The notes under the pieces: generated by a model | Told to the model about the DNA's origin: nothing | Databases searched by the model: none | Seen by the model: the letters and a program-made list of their open reading frames with translations, nothing else | Assembly (NCBI GenBank): GCA_964401045.1 | Contig: CAYNXB010000021.1 | Coordinates: forward strand, 1 to 35,929 | DNA: 35,929 nt | Source: CAYNXB01 sp964401045 | Lineage (GTDB): Bacteria > Pseudomonadota > Alphaproteobacteria > Sphingomonadales > Sphingomonadaceae | Reading direction: 5' to 3' | Program-made: the position numbers and the translations under genes | Shown here: positions 21,815 to 30,930 of the stretch, piece after piece | How the letters are laid out: every line of letters starts with the position of its first letter | Position numbering within the stretch: position 1 is the first letter of the stretch

Positions 21815-22055
21815 CGAAAGCCGGTGAAGAATGAGAGCGAGTACAACAGCTTAGTGGCGAAATCCGGCCTTGGGCCGAAACAACTCGCCCACGAGTTGAG
21901 CGGGTTTGCGACGATCCGCCTGCCACTCGCGTGCAACCAATCGCTTGATTTGGCTCGCAAACTCGGCGATTGACCGCGAGTTGTTCCCGATTTATTCTCA
22001 TCTCGCCTTCCGCAGGGTGAACCAGGTCCGCGAGCGCGCTCACGAGGACCTGTTC

Positions 22056-22376
22056 ATGAGCCAACACATCCGTCTCCAGACCTTCCTGCCTTATCCGATC
22101 GCGGAGTGGGTCAGGAACAGCGCCGCCGACCACGGCGAGAGCGTCAGCATCTTCATCCGCGATCTCATCGTCGCCGCGTTTCAGCGCGAGATGGGCATGC
22201 CGTTGCCCGGCGATCGGATCGAGCGGATCGAGCGGCATAGCCTGTTCGTCTCGGTCGCGCTCGACGCCCTGCTGACCGCCCAGTCCGACGCTTCGCTGCG
22301 CCAGCGGACGCACGATGCCTACGCCCGCCAGCTGGCCCGGCGCGGCCTTTCGCGGGAGGCCGGCGATGAAGCATAA
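22056..22376 (+). CDS. ribbon-helix-helix-like conjugation accessory protein
   Basis: A 106-aa protein. The N-terminal half, IRLQTFLPYPIAEWVRNSAA then HGESVSIFIRDLIVAAFQRE, has the strand-helix-helix pattern of small ribbon-helix-helix DNA-binding proteins, which in MobF systems (TraY, TrwA) bind the origin of transfer and assist the relaxase. The rest is a charged helix. GAGGA lies eight bases before the ATG at 22056. It overlaps the coupling protein gene by 11 bp and starts the DNA-processing operon. The function is inferred from fold pattern and place. Confidence 0.6.
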   Translation: MSQHIRLQTFLPYPIAEWVRNSAADHGESVSIFIRDLIVAAFQREMGMPLPGDRIERIERHSLFVSVALDALLTAQSDASLRQRTHDAYARQLARRGLSREAGDEA

Positions 22377-24708
22377 CCTCCTCAACTTCACCCGCGGCAG
22401 CCAGCTCCTCGGGCACTTCGGGTTCATGTTCGCGGCGGGCCTCAAGGGGCCGCTGATCGTCGCCGTGCTGTGCTTCGCCGGGCTCTCCTGGCGGGAGGTT
22501 ACGGGCACCCTGACCGACCACCAGCTCTATCTCGTGTGGATGCATCTCTATGCCGCGCTGTATGGCTTCATGGAGTTCGATCCGGCCAAACCGGTCGCGC
22601 TTGAGCTGGCCTCGGGCGCAAGCGTCACGCTGCCAATCGGGGTGCTCCGCGACTTCCCGCCGATGCGCGAAGCGGTGGGCGCTTTCGGGGCCGCGCTGTT
22701 TGCCGCCTTTCGCCTCTCTGCGCTGATCCTTGTCCCGTCCTTCTGTCTATTCTGGTGGATCGCCGAGCGGTTCGGCGGGCGCTCGCGCGAGCGGCGCCAC
22801 GAGCGCGGCGCGATGCTCGTCACGCTGCCCGAGCTCGAGGACGAAATCGCGCGCCACAACCGCGCCGAACGGGCCCGCGAGATGGACGCGGCGCTGGGTT
22901 GGAAATGGCGGCTAGCGGGGTCCTCCGCGCTCGCGCGCGCCGGCTTCTACACCCCGTCGCATCTGGCCGACGTCGAGTGGCCGTGGCGGCTTGAGCAAAG
23001 CCACACGATGCTCGTCGGCACGACCGGAACGGGCAAGACCGTGGCGCTCAGCGAGCTGCTCGCCGAGGCCCGGTCGCGCGGGCAGCGCGCGGTCGTGTTC
23101 GACCTCACCGGCGCCTTCATCGAGGCGTTCTTCGATCCGACCCGCGACGTCATTCTCAACCCGCTCGACGCGCGCTGCCCGTCGTGGAGCGTGTTCAACG
23201 ACTGCACCAGCGAGGGCGAATTTCATGCTGCCGCCGAAGCGCTCGTTCCGCACGACGGCGGCGGCGCAGAGCAGTTCTGGGTGCTCGCCGCGCGCATGCT
23301 GTTCGTCGAGATGTGCCTGCACCTGAAGCGGGCGGGAACGGCGACCAATGAGGCGCTCGCCTCGCGGTTGATGACCGCCGACCTGGCGCAGGTTCACAAG
23401 CTCATGCGCGGCACAATGGCCGACCCGCTGACCGCGCCCGAGGCAGCGCGCATGGCGGAGTCGATCCGCGCGGTGTTCAACGCCAACGCCAAGGCGCTGA
23501 AGCTGCTTCCTTCAGGAGGCCAAGCGTTCTCGATCCGTGACTGGACGAAAGGGGATAGCGCACCCGGTTCGGTGCTGTTCCTGTCGGCGCGCTACGTCGA
23601 TCTCTCGATCTGCTCGCAGCTCCTCACGCTGTGGCTCGACACGGCGATGAACACGCTGATGTCGATGGAGCGGACCGGCGATCTCAGGCTGTGGTTCCTG
23701 GTCGACGAGCTCGGCGCGTTGCACCGCCTGCCCGCTCTCGAAAAGGGCCTCCAGACCGCCCGCAATTTCGGCGGCGCGATCGTCGTCGGCGTGCACGCGT
23801 TCGCCAAGCTCAAGGAGGTCTACGGCGAGAACATGGCCATGACCCTGTCATCGCTCGCGCGGACCAAGCTGATCCTCGCCACCGCCGACCGCGAGACCGC
23901 CACCTGGTGCTCGGACTTTATCGGCCACCGCCAGGTCCGCGACATGGAGGAAGGGTACAGCTACGGTTACAACAACGCCCGCGACGCGGTCAGCCTCACG
24001 CCCCGCCGGCAGATCGAGCCGCTGCTCCTGCCGGACCAGTTCATGAACCTGCCGCGCCTCTCGGGGTACCTCAAGTTCCCCGACGGCTTTCCGGCGGCGC
24101 CCGTGTCGCTCGAGCCCCGGACCTGGCCGCGCATCGCCGAAGGATTCATTGCGCGCGAGCCGTCCGCCTCCACCCCGCCGACCGATGCGGCGCGACACGA
24201 GTGGGCGGATGGGGAGGGCGCGTCTGCGGCGCCGGCTGGCGGCTCGGAAGAGCATCCGGCAGCCAATGACGACGGCGCCGGCAAGCCCGTCGTTCCCAGT
24301 CAGTTGACCCTCGCTTACCGAGACCTGGCGAGCGACGAGCCTCGCGAACATGAACCTGATCGTCCGATCGAGCGCGCTCCCCTCGGTGTCGTCCCTCCGA
24401 GCGCCGGTCCCGAGGAAACCGGTACTCCGACTGGGATGGCCATTGCGCCGACAGACAGCTCTTCGCTGCCGCTGGCGAGCGTGGTCAGGGCCGAGGGCGC
24501 GGGCGAGCGGGAACGCGATCCCGGCGCGCCCGAGCCCGCGAACGGCAGGCCCGCCGGTGCTCCCGAGGGCAAGCAGGCATCGGGCGACGAACGGCGCGAC
24601 CGGGAGCGCGCGGAAACCCATCGCCGGCGTCAGGAACGCGACCTGCTCGACGGCGCGGCCGACCCGCCGCGCTCCCCCGACCTCGGCGAGTTCGAGCCTG
24701 ATCTCTAA
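22366..24708 (+). CDS. traD: TraD/TrwB-type conjugative coupling ATPase
   Basis: A 780-aa inner-membrane ATPase that links the relaxosome to the secretion channel and pumps DNA. Two N-terminal membrane segments (about residues 15-45 and 100-130) flank a small periplasmic loop. The motor domain has Walker A GTTGTGKT (K224), the strand RAVVFDLTGAF, Walker B LWFLVDELGALHRLP (D447, E448) and GFxGxxx-like GGAIVVGVHAF, then QIEPLLLPDQFMNLPRLSGY near 560. The C-terminal 170 residues are low-complexity, acidic and proline-rich, as in TraD proteins where the tail contacts the relaxosome. GGGAGG six bases before the ATG at 22366 fixes the start inside the previous gene. Confidence 0.93.
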   Translation: MKHNLLNFTRGSQLLGHFGFMFAAGLKGPLIVAVLCFAGLSWREVTGTLTDHQLYLVWMHLYAALYGFMEFDPAKPVALELASGASVTLPIGVLRDFPPMREAVGAFGAALFAAFRLSALILVPSFCLFWWIAERFGGRSRERRHERGAMLVTLPELEDEIARHNRAERAREMDAALGWKWRLAGSSALARAGFYTPSHLADVEWPWRLEQSHTMLVGTTGTGKTVALSELLAEARSRGQRAVVFDLTGAFIEAFFDPTRDVILNPLDARCPSWSVFNDCTSEGEFHAAAEALVPHDGGGAEQFWVLAARMLFVEMCLHLKRAGTATNEALASRLMTADLAQVHKLMRGTMADPLTAPEAARMAESIRAVFNANAKALKLLPSGGQAFSIRDWTKGDSAPGSVLFLSARYVDLSICSQLLTLWLDTAMNTLMSMERTGDLRLWFLVDELGALHRLPALEKGLQTARNFGGAIVVGVHAFAKLKEVYGENMAMTLSSLARTKLILATADRETATWCSDFIGHRQVRDMEEGYSYGYNNARDAVSLTPRRQIEPLLLPDQFMNLPRLSGYLKFPDGFPAAPVSLEPRTWPRIAEGFIAREPSASTPPTDAARHEWADGEGASAAPAGGSEEHPAANDDGAGKPVVPSQLTLAYRDLASDEPREHEPDRPIERAPLGVVPPSAGPEETGTPTGMAIAPTDSSSLPLASVVRAEGAGERERDPGAPEPANGRPAGAPEGKQASGDERRDRERAETHRRRQERDLLDGAADPPRSPDLGEFEPDL

Positions 24709-24755
24709 GCCGCACGCAGGGGAGCCGAGGGGCTTTGCCATGAGGTGCCGGTCCG

Positions 24756-27665
24756 ATGCTTTCGATGGCCAACGTGCGCTCGCCGTCTGCCGCTGCGAAC
24801 TACTTCGCGGCCGACAACTACTACGCCAGCGCCGACGCGGATCGCTCCGGGCAATGGATCGGCAAGGGGGCCGAAGCACTCGGCCTTGAGGGGCGGGTCG
24901 AGGCGAAAGCGTTCGACGCGCTGCTGCGCGGCGAGCTCCCCGACGGAACCCGGGTCGGCAATCCCGGACAGCCGCACCGGCCGGGCACCGACCTCACCTT
25001 CTCTCTGCCCAAGAGCTGGTCGCTGCTGGCGCTGGTCGGCGGCGACCGGCGGATCGCCGAGGCGTACCGCGAGGCCGTCGTGGAGACGCTGCGCTGGGCC
25101 GAACGCAACGCCGCGCAGACGCGGCTGACGAGGATCGGCGCCATCCGCCTCGTTGCGACCGACAACCTCGCGATCGGGCTATTCCAGCACGACACGAACC
25201 GCAACCAGGAGCCCAACCTGCATTTCCATGCGGTGGTCGCCAACGTCACCCGTGGTCCTGACGGCAAGTGGCGCGCGCTGCGCAACGATCGGCTGTGGGA
25301 GCTCAACACGCTCCTCAACAGCATGACCATGGCGCGCTTCCGCCTGGCGGTCGAGAAGCTCGGCTACGAGACCGGACCCGTGGGCAAGCACGGCAATTTC
25401 GAGGCCGCCGGGATCACCCGCCAGGAGATCATGGCGTTCTCCTCGCGCCGCCGCGAAGTGCTCGAGGCGCGCCGCGGGCCGGGTCTGGAAGCCGGAATCA
25501 TCGCGGCGCTCGACACGCGTTCGGCTAAGCCGGCAATCGAGGACCGCGACGCGCTCGGCGCCGCCTGGCGGGACACCGCGGCCGGGATCGGCCTCGATCT
25601 CGCGCGCATCATCGACCTCGCCCGAACCCGGGAAGTACTGGCAGCTGAGCGGGAGCGGACGAAGGCGCCGCTGCTCGAGCGCGGGCTCGCCTTCCTGCGG
25701 CAAATGATGGACCGCATTCGCGCGCCCGAGCGCGACCCGCTGGTTCCCGACCATGTTCTCAGGCGCGCCGGTGAGACGATCGCCGCGGCGCAGGCGGTTG
25801 CTTCGGCGGTGCGCCACCTGTCGCAGCGCGAGGCGGCGTTCCCGCGCGAGGCGCTGCTGAAGGCCGCGCTCGATTTCGGGCTGCCAACGACGATCGACCA
25901 CGTCGAAGGCCGGGTGGCGGCGCTGGTGCGCTCGGGCGACCTCGTCAGGGGCAACGGCGTGCACAAGGGCTGGCTCGCATCGCGCGAGGCGGTGGGCAGC
26001 GAGCAGCGGATCCTCGCCGAGGTCGAGCACGGACGGGGCGCGGCGCCGGCCATCCTGCCGCCGGAGGACGCTGGGCAACGCGTTCAGGCCGTGGCCGCCC
26101 TCAATCATGGGCTCTCCCTCAACTCGGGTCAGGAAGCGGCCGCGCGGCTGATCCTGTCGTCGGGGAACCGGATCGTCGCCGTGCAAGGCGTCGCCGGCGC
26201 CGGCAAGAGCAGCGTGCTGAAGCCGGTGGCGCAGGTCCTGGCGGATGAAGGCCGGGAGGTCCTCGGCCTCGCTGTGCAGAACACGCTCGTGCAGATGCTC
26301 GAGCGCGACACCGGCATCCGCTCGCAGACGCTCGCGCGCTTCCTGCGCACTTGGCACGAGCTGCTCGAGAATCCCGCGAGCACGGGCTTGCTGGCCGAGG
26401 CGCGGCAGGCGCTGTCCGGGCACGTGCTGGTGCTCGACGAAGCCTCGATGGTCTCCAATCCCGACAAGGAGAAGCTCGTCCGCCTCGCCAACCTTGCCGA
26501 GGTCGACCGGCTCGTGCTGATCGGCGACCGCAAGCAGCTGGGCGCGGTCGATGCGGGCAAGCCGTTCGACCTCGTCCAGAAGGCCGGGATCGAGCGCGCC
26601 GAAATGCGCGTGAACCTGCGCGGGCGCGACCCGGTCCTGCGACAGGCGCAGGCGGCGGCCCAGGGCGGCCGGGTGGAGGAGGCTCTCGCGCACTTGCGCG
26701 GCGCCACCATTCAAACCGACGGCGACAGCGCGGTCGTCGCGGCCGAGCAATGGCTCGCGGTGGCCCCCGCGGAGCGCGAGCGAACCGCGATCTACGCCTC
26801 GGGGCGGGCGCTGCGTTCGGCGGTCAACGTCGCTGTGCAGACTGGGCTGAAGGCGAACGGCGAGCTCGGCCCCGGGTCGCTGCAACTCGAGGTGCTCTCG
26901 CGGGTCAACGCCACCCGCGAGGAGCTGCGCTATCTCGCTGCCTATCGCGAGGGGATGATCCTCGACGTGCGCGGGCGCGACAGGGCCCTGCGGCTGGCAG
27001 GCGGGCAATACCGGGTCGCGTCGGTCGACCACGCCGGCAAGTCGGTCGAGCTGGAGGACCGGCACGAACGACGCACCTCGTTCAGCCCGTCGCGCATCCG
27101 GCCCGGCGAGAAGGACGACCGCCTGGCGCTGTTCGAAACGAAGTCCCTCGCCATCCATGAGGGCGACCGCATCCGCTGGACCGAGAACGATCACCGGCGC
27201 GGGCTGTTTAATGCCGATCAGGCGAGGATTGTCGCAATCGACGGCAAGCGGGTCACGGTGGAGACCTCGGCCGGCATGACGCACCACCTGAAGTTCGACG
27301 ATCCGATGCTGAAGCGGCTCGATCTTGCCTATGCGCTCAACGCGCACATGGCGCAGGGCCTGACCTCGGATCGGGGGATTGCCGTAATGGACAGCCGCGA
27401 ACGCAACCTCGCCAACCAAAAGACCTTCCTGGTCACGGTCACGCGGCTGCGCGACAGCCTAACGCTCGTGGTCGACAATGCCGGCAAGCTCGGCGCTGCG
27501 ATCGGGCGAAATGCCGGCGAGAAGGCCTCGGCGCTCGAGGTGACCGAACGCCTGCGGTCAGCCGCGGCGCGTGGGTTAGGGGCCGGGCGACTGGTGGAAG
27601 GCCGGAAACCCGAGGAGCGCGAGATATCGCAGGAGCGGACGAAGCCTTTCGAGATCGGGATTTAG
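24756..27665 (+). CDS. traI: MobF-family relaxase-helicase (TraI/TrwC-like)
   Basis: A 969-aa bifunctional enzyme that nicks the origin of transfer, stays bound to the 5-prime end and unwinds the plasmid. The relaxase domain (1-290) has the tyrosines Y16 and the Y22-Y23 pair (NYYASAD) and the metal triad H145, H156, H158 (NLHFHAVV). The helicase part has P-loop GVAGAGKSS (K484), VLDEASM (D561) and later motifs (LIGDRKQLGAV, ALNAHMAQGLTSDRG). It is close to TrwC in length (966 aa) and shorter than F TraI. The ATG at 24756 gives the typical MLSMANVRS start; GAGG lies ten bases upstream. It follows traD after 47 bases. No mating-pair genes are in the window, so self-transfer needs genes outside it. 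Confidence 0.95.
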   Translation: MLSMANVRSPSAAANYFAADNYYASADADRSGQWIGKGAEALGLEGRVEAKAFDALLRGELPDGTRVGNPGQPHRPGTDLTFSLPKSWSLLALVGGDRRIAEAYREAVVETLRWAERNAAQTRLTRIGAIRLVATDNLAIGLFQHDTNRNQEPNLHFHAVVANVTRGPDGKWRALRNDRLWELNTLLNSMTMARFRLAVEKLGYETGPVGKHGNFEAAGITRQEIMAFSSRRREVLEARRGPGLEAGIIAALDTRSAKPAIEDRDALGAAWRDTAAGIGLDLARIIDLARTREVLAAERERTKAPLLERGLAFLRQMMDRIRAPERDPLVPDHVLRRAGETIAAAQAVASAVRHLSQREAAFPREALLKAALDFGLPTTIDHVEGRVAALVRSGDLVRGNGVHKGWLASREAVGSEQRILAEVEHGRGAAPAILPPEDAGQRVQAVAALNHGLSLNSGQEAAARLILSSGNRIVAVQGVAGAGKSSVLKPVAQVLADEGREVLGLAVQNTLVQMLERDTGIRSQTLARFLRTWHELLENPASTGLLAEARQALSGHVLVLDEASMVSNPDKEKLVRLANLAEVDRLVLIGDRKQLGAVDAGKPFDLVQKAGIERAEMRVNLRGRDPVLRQAQAAAQGGRVEEALAHLRGATIQTDGDSAVVAAEQWLAVAPAERERTAIYASGRALRSAVNVAVQTGLKANGELGPGSLQLEVLSRVNATREELRYLAAYREGMILDVRGRDRALRLAGGQYRVASVDHAGKSVELEDRHERRTSFSPSRIRPGEKDDRLALFETKSLAIHEGDRIRWTENDHRRGLFNADQARIVAIDGKRVTVETSAGMTHHLKFDDPMLKRLDLAYALNAHMAQGLTSDRGIAVMDSRERNLANQKTFLVTVTRLRDSLTLVVDNAGKLGAAIGRNAGEKASALEVTERLRSAAARGLGAGRLVEGRKPEEREISQERTKPFEIGI

Positions 27666-28020
27666 GCCGCGGTGCTCTACCGAATGGCTGCTCTGCGCCC
27701 ATTTCGGCCATTCACGTCGAACCAGAGGCATCCCAGAAGCGGACCTTGGCGGCGGCGACTGAACGCGGCTGGGTTGGAAAGCGGTCATCGGAATTTCCGC
27801 CTAGAGTTGCACCAAGCTGCGTAGAGCGTGAGATCGGCGGCGGATCGGGCGCCGACCATGAGTATCGCTGCCGAGCGATGCGTCTCAACCGACTTGATGC
27901 TCAGGTCGGAGTACCGGCCCGATCGTCTTGTTCGACAAGCCTTAGGCGACCGGTTTCAAAACGGCATCACCGTCCGCGGCGCCATGAAAGTAACGGGTGA
28001 CGGAACGCAAACTCGGCGGT
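27666..28020. other. 355-bp region between the relaxase and the metal operon
   Basis: No gene is recognised. Three short perfect inverted repeats are present: ATCGCT/AGCGAT (27864-27879), CGAC/GTCG near 27890-27909, and CTTGT/ACAAG (27927-27939). They could be operators of the metal operon, whose promoter must lie here. The first 130 bases contain AAGCGG-type words seen in decayed intergenic repeats of alphaproteobacteria, but no intact element. Confidence 0.45.
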
Positions 28021-28380
28021 ATGAGACCCGCCCGCATGCTTCTTCGGCTTCGTCTTGGGAACGTCCCGCACATTGCAGCTCTCTTGCTGCTGCTGAGCAT
28101 CGTGCTCGGTGGTGCGGTCGACGCTGTTGCCTGCGAGTCGGCCACGGAGACAGCTGCCGTCACTGCGCTCGCAGCCGAGCCCGGAAGCCAGGATGAGGCG
28201 CCCGTCAAGGAACGCCACGGGGACTGCATCCACGGGCATTGCCATCATGGCGCCCAGCAGGTTCCAGCGCTGGCCTTTCAGGTCGTGCCGCCGATGGTGT
28301 CGGTCGAGCATGTTGCGCCCGGTGAGAGTGACCTAGCCTCGCTTTCTCCAGGCTCTCCCAAACGTCCCCCTCGCGCCTGA
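28021..28380 (+). CDS. CzcI-like small exported metal-binding protein
   Basis: A 119-aa protein. A hydrophobic signal segment (HIAALLLLLSIVLGGAVDAVA, about residues 19-39) precedes a cysteine (C41) and a periplasmic tail with a histidine- and cysteine-rich cluster, ERHGDCIHGHCHHGAQQ (about residues 67-83), and ends in a proline- and serine-rich stretch. Small proteins of this kind (CzcI, CopK-like) head metal-efflux operons and bind metal or modulate induction. The ATG at 28021 is preferred; a GTG at 27997 in the same frame is possible, and neither has a strong ribosome binding site. It is 60 bases before czcC; a short hairpin (28388-28405) lies between them. Confidence 0.65.
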   Translation: MRPARMLLRLRLGNVPHIAALLLLLSIVLGGAVDAVACESATETAAVTALAAEPGSQDEAPVKERHGDCIHGHCHHGAQQVPALAFQVVPPMVSVEHVAPGESDLASLSPGSPKRPPRA

Positions 28381-28440
28381 TCGTCGCGCGCCGCCGTCGC
28401 GGCGCTTCGATGATCTAACAGGACGTGAGTGGGATGATTC

Positions 28441-29703
28441 ATGAAATCCTTTTTTTGGGGTGCCCTCCTGGCGGGCATCGGCTGCGCGATGTTGCCGCAG
28501 GCCGTTGCCGCGCAGGAAGCTGAGGCACTGACTCTCGAACGGGCGCTTACGCTTGCCGGCGTGTCGCTCGGCGCCGCGGCCGAAACACAGAACCCCCGGG
28601 CGATGGGACCGCGCGCCGATGTCGAAACGGCAGAGGCGCTCGTCACCCAGGCGGGACTGCGGCCCAACCCGGAAGTCTCGTTCGAGGCCGAGAACTTCGC
28701 CGGGACAGGCCCATATTCGGGGACGCAATCTTCGGAATACACCGTTAGCGCGGGGTTGCCGATCGAACTCGGCGGCAAGCGCGGCGCTCGGCTGGGTGCT
28801 GCTCGGGCTGACCTGACGGTCGCGCGGCTGCAGGAGCAGCTCGCGTTGGCCGACATCGGGCTCATGGTGCGGCAGCGCTATGTCTCGGCCGTCGCGGCGC
28901 AGGCCCGCGTCGCCCTGGCGCAGGACGTGTTCGACCGCAGCCGCGAGCTCGCCCGCGTTGCGCAGGCGCTGGTCGATGCCGGGCGCGAGCCGCCGCTGCG
29001 GGCCTTGCGGGCGCAGTCCGAGCTGGCCGAGGCGGAGGCGGAGCTGAAGGCCGCCCAGGCCGATGCCCTTGCGACCCGCTTTACGCTCGGTGCTCTGTGG
29101 TCGCAGGAACCGGCTCCGGTGCCCGGCCTCGCTTTTCCCGACATTGAACCGCCCTACGAATTGCTCTCGGGCTACGACGGTCTCGAGCCGCGCCTTGCGG
29201 CAGCTGAGCGGCAGGCCGCCGAAGCGGGCGTCGCCCGCGAGCGCTCGCTGGGCCGGCTCGATCCGACCGTGTCGGCGGGTGTCCGCCGGTTCGAGGAGAG
29301 CAACGACCAGGCATTGGTGGTCGGGGTCTCGATACCCTTGCCGATCCGCGACCGGAACCAGGGCAATATTGCCGCCGCGCAGGCGCGGGTCCGGTCGGCT
29401 GCTGCCCGCGAGGCGGTCGCCCAGTCCGATTACCGGCAGTCGGTGGCAGAGGCGCGGGCGCAATACCTCGCGGCGGAGGCCAAGGCCGACACGCTCGAAG
29501 CCAAGTCCCTGCCACAGGCCGAGGAAGCCCTGCGGCTGGCCGAGCTCGGCTACCGCGAAGGCAAGTTCGAGCTGATCGAGGTCCTTTCGGCCGCCGATGC
29601 ACGCGACGGCGTTCGCCGCACGCTCATCGATGCGCGCGAGGCCCAAGGCAGGGCAGCGGCGCTGCTGATCCGGCTGGCCGCAAACGATGCGACGGCCCGC
29701 TGA
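28441..29703 (+). CDS. czcC: CzcC-like outer membrane factor of a heavy-metal RND pump
   Basis: A 420-aa TolC-family protein. A signal peptide (1-24, ending AVAAQ) is followed by two repeats of long coiled-coil helices and beta-hairpins typical of outer membrane efflux proteins: LTLERALTLA, GLRPNPEVSFEAENF, a mid-protein helix pair (about 125-205), and the second copy from RLAAAERQAAEAGV onward with VVGVSIPLPIRDRNQGNIAA. It forms the trimeric channel through the outer membrane that accepts metal from CzcB/CzcA. It lies first in the czcCBA order; czcB follows after 59 bases that contain a TGCGCC/GGCGCA hairpin (29732-29747). Confidence 0.9.
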   Translation: MKSFFWGALLAGIGCAMLPQAVAAQEAEALTLERALTLAGVSLGAAAETQNPRAMGPRADVETAEALVTQAGLRPNPEVSFEAENFAGTGPYSGTQSSEYTVSAGLPIELGGKRGARLGAARADLTVARLQEQLALADIGLMVRQRYVSAVAAQARVALAQDVFDRSRELARVAQALVDAGREPPLRALRAQSELAEAEAELKAAQADALATRFTLGALWSQEPAPVPGLAFPDIEPPYELLSGYDGLEPRLAAAERQAAEAGVARERSLGRLDPTVSAGVRRFEESNDQALVVGVSIPLPIRDRNQGNIAAAQARVRSAAAREAVAQSDYRQSVAEARAQYLAAEAKADTLEAKSLPQAEEALRLAELGYREGKFELIEVLSAADARDGVRRTLIDAREAQGRAAALLIRLAANDATAR

Positions 29704-29762
29704 CCCGATGGCCCCTCGCCAATCCCATTCATGCGCCTGACGGCGCAACAAGGACTCCCAAC

Positions 29763-30929
29763 ATGGAACTCCCAACGAACAGAAACCGATTGATTGCTCT
29801 CGGCACCGCCGGCGCGCTCGTCCTGGTCGCCGGCGGCTATTGGCTTGGCCAGGCCGGCTCCTCTCCGTCTGCCGAGACCGCTTCCGAGGAAGAGCACGAA
29901 GGCGAAGAGCACGGCCCCGAAGGCTTCGTCGCGATGACGGCTGAGCGGGCGAGAACGGCCGGCATCGCCACCGAGGCGGTCCAGGCCGGCGGGCTCGCCG
30001 CCGAGATTCTCGCGCAAGGCATGGTCTCCCCCACGCCCGCTGGCGAGGCCGTGCTGACCGCGCGAGCCGACGGCACCGTCGTGCGCATCAACCGGCGCCT
30101 CGGCGACCATGTCCGCGCCGGGGAAGCTGTGGCGACGATGGACAGTCGCGAGGCTGCAGCGCTCTCGTCGGAGCGCAGCAGCGCCGAAGCCCGGCTCGCG
30201 CTTGCCCGCATGGCCTATGAGCGCGAGCAGCGGCTGTTCGATGCCGACGTCACGGCCAGGCAGGACCTCGAAGGAGCGAGCGCGGCGCTCGCCGAGGCCG
30301 AAGCGGAGGCGCGGCGCGCCCGGTCCGCCGCCAGCGCGTCGCTGGTCAGCGGGGACGGGCGTAGCCTTGCGGTGGTGAGCGTGATCTCCGGACGGATAAC
30401 CAGGGCCGATGCCACGCTCGGCGCATTCGTGCCCGCCGGCACCGAGCTGTTCCGGGTGGCCGATCCGAACCGAATCCAGGTCGACGTCTCGGTGCTTGCT
30501 GCGGATGTCCAGCGTATCCGGCCCGGCAATGCCGCGGTCATCGAACTCGCCAACGGCGAGACCCGTGCGGCGGTGGTCCGCTCGGTGACGCCGAGCCTCG
30601 ACCCCGAGAGCCGGACGGCGACGGTGGTCCTGCAGCCGGACGGCATAGGCGGCCTCACCCCGGGGCAGGGCCTGCGCGCCCGCATCCGTCCCGACGGCGG
30701 CGACGCCGGACGCATCGCGCTGCCCGAGGAGGCGGTGCAGAACGTCGAGGGCCGCGACGTCGTGTTCGTGCGGACGGCCAACGGCTTTCAGGCGACGACC
30801 GTCGTTGCGGGGCAACGCAGCGGCGGGCGCATCGAGATCGTCGACGGGCTGAAGTCCGGTGCGACCGTCGCCACGCGCGGCGCTTTCCTGCTCAAGGCCG
30901 AACTCGGCAAGGGCGAGGCGGAGCACTGA
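29763..30929 (+). CDS. czcB: CzcB-like periplasmic adaptor of a heavy-metal RND pump
   Basis: A 388-aa membrane fusion protein. One N-terminal membrane segment (about 10-30, ALVLVAGGYWLGQA) anchors it; a His- and Glu-rich stretch EEEHEGEEHGPEG (about residues 42-54) follows and may bind metal, as in CzcB and related adaptors. The lipoyl half-motifs ADGTVVRINRRLGDHVRAGE and SVISGRITRADATLGAFVPA flank the alpha-helical hairpin (about 125-195), then come the barrel and membrane-proximal domains. AAGGA precedes the ATG at 29763. The stop is separated from the czcA start by one base, so the two are coupled. Confidence 0.92.
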   Translation: MELPTNRNRLIALGTAGALVLVAGGYWLGQAGSSPSAETASEEEHEGEEHGPEGFVAMTAERARTAGIATEAVQAGGLAAEILAQGMVSPTPAGEAVLTARADGTVVRINRRLGDHVRAGEAVATMDSREAAALSSERSSAEARLALARMAYEREQRLFDADVTARQDLEGASAALAEAEAEARRARSAASASLVSGDGRSLAVVSVISGRITRADATLGAFVPAGTELFRVADPNRIQVDVSVLAADVQRIRPGNAAVIELANGETRAAVVRSVTPSLDPESRTATVVLQPDGIGGLTPGQGLRARIRPDGGDAGRIALPEEAVQNVEGRDVVFVRTANGFQATTVVAGQRSGGRIEIVDGLKSGATVATRGAFLLKAELGKGEAEH

Positions 30930-30930
30930 G

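Larger units (their letters stand above)
20903..22055. other. 1.15-kb stretch without a recognised gene
   Basis: This holds the methyltransferase promoter region at its left and the right end of the island. A frame open from about 21308 to 21973 on the plus strand is unusually long for the stretch (WNEANGPDGFGGEIIAEQFN near its start), but it has no convincing start or homology I can name and may be a decayed gene. The candidate right attachment site is at 21781-21814. The last 80 bases lead into the conjugation genes. Confidence 0.5.

Noticed and set aside
27828..28196. A 122-codon frame overlapping the start of the CzcI-like gene
   Set aside because: It has no convincing start signal, and the CzcI-like frame has a signal segment and metal-binding cluster in the right place.
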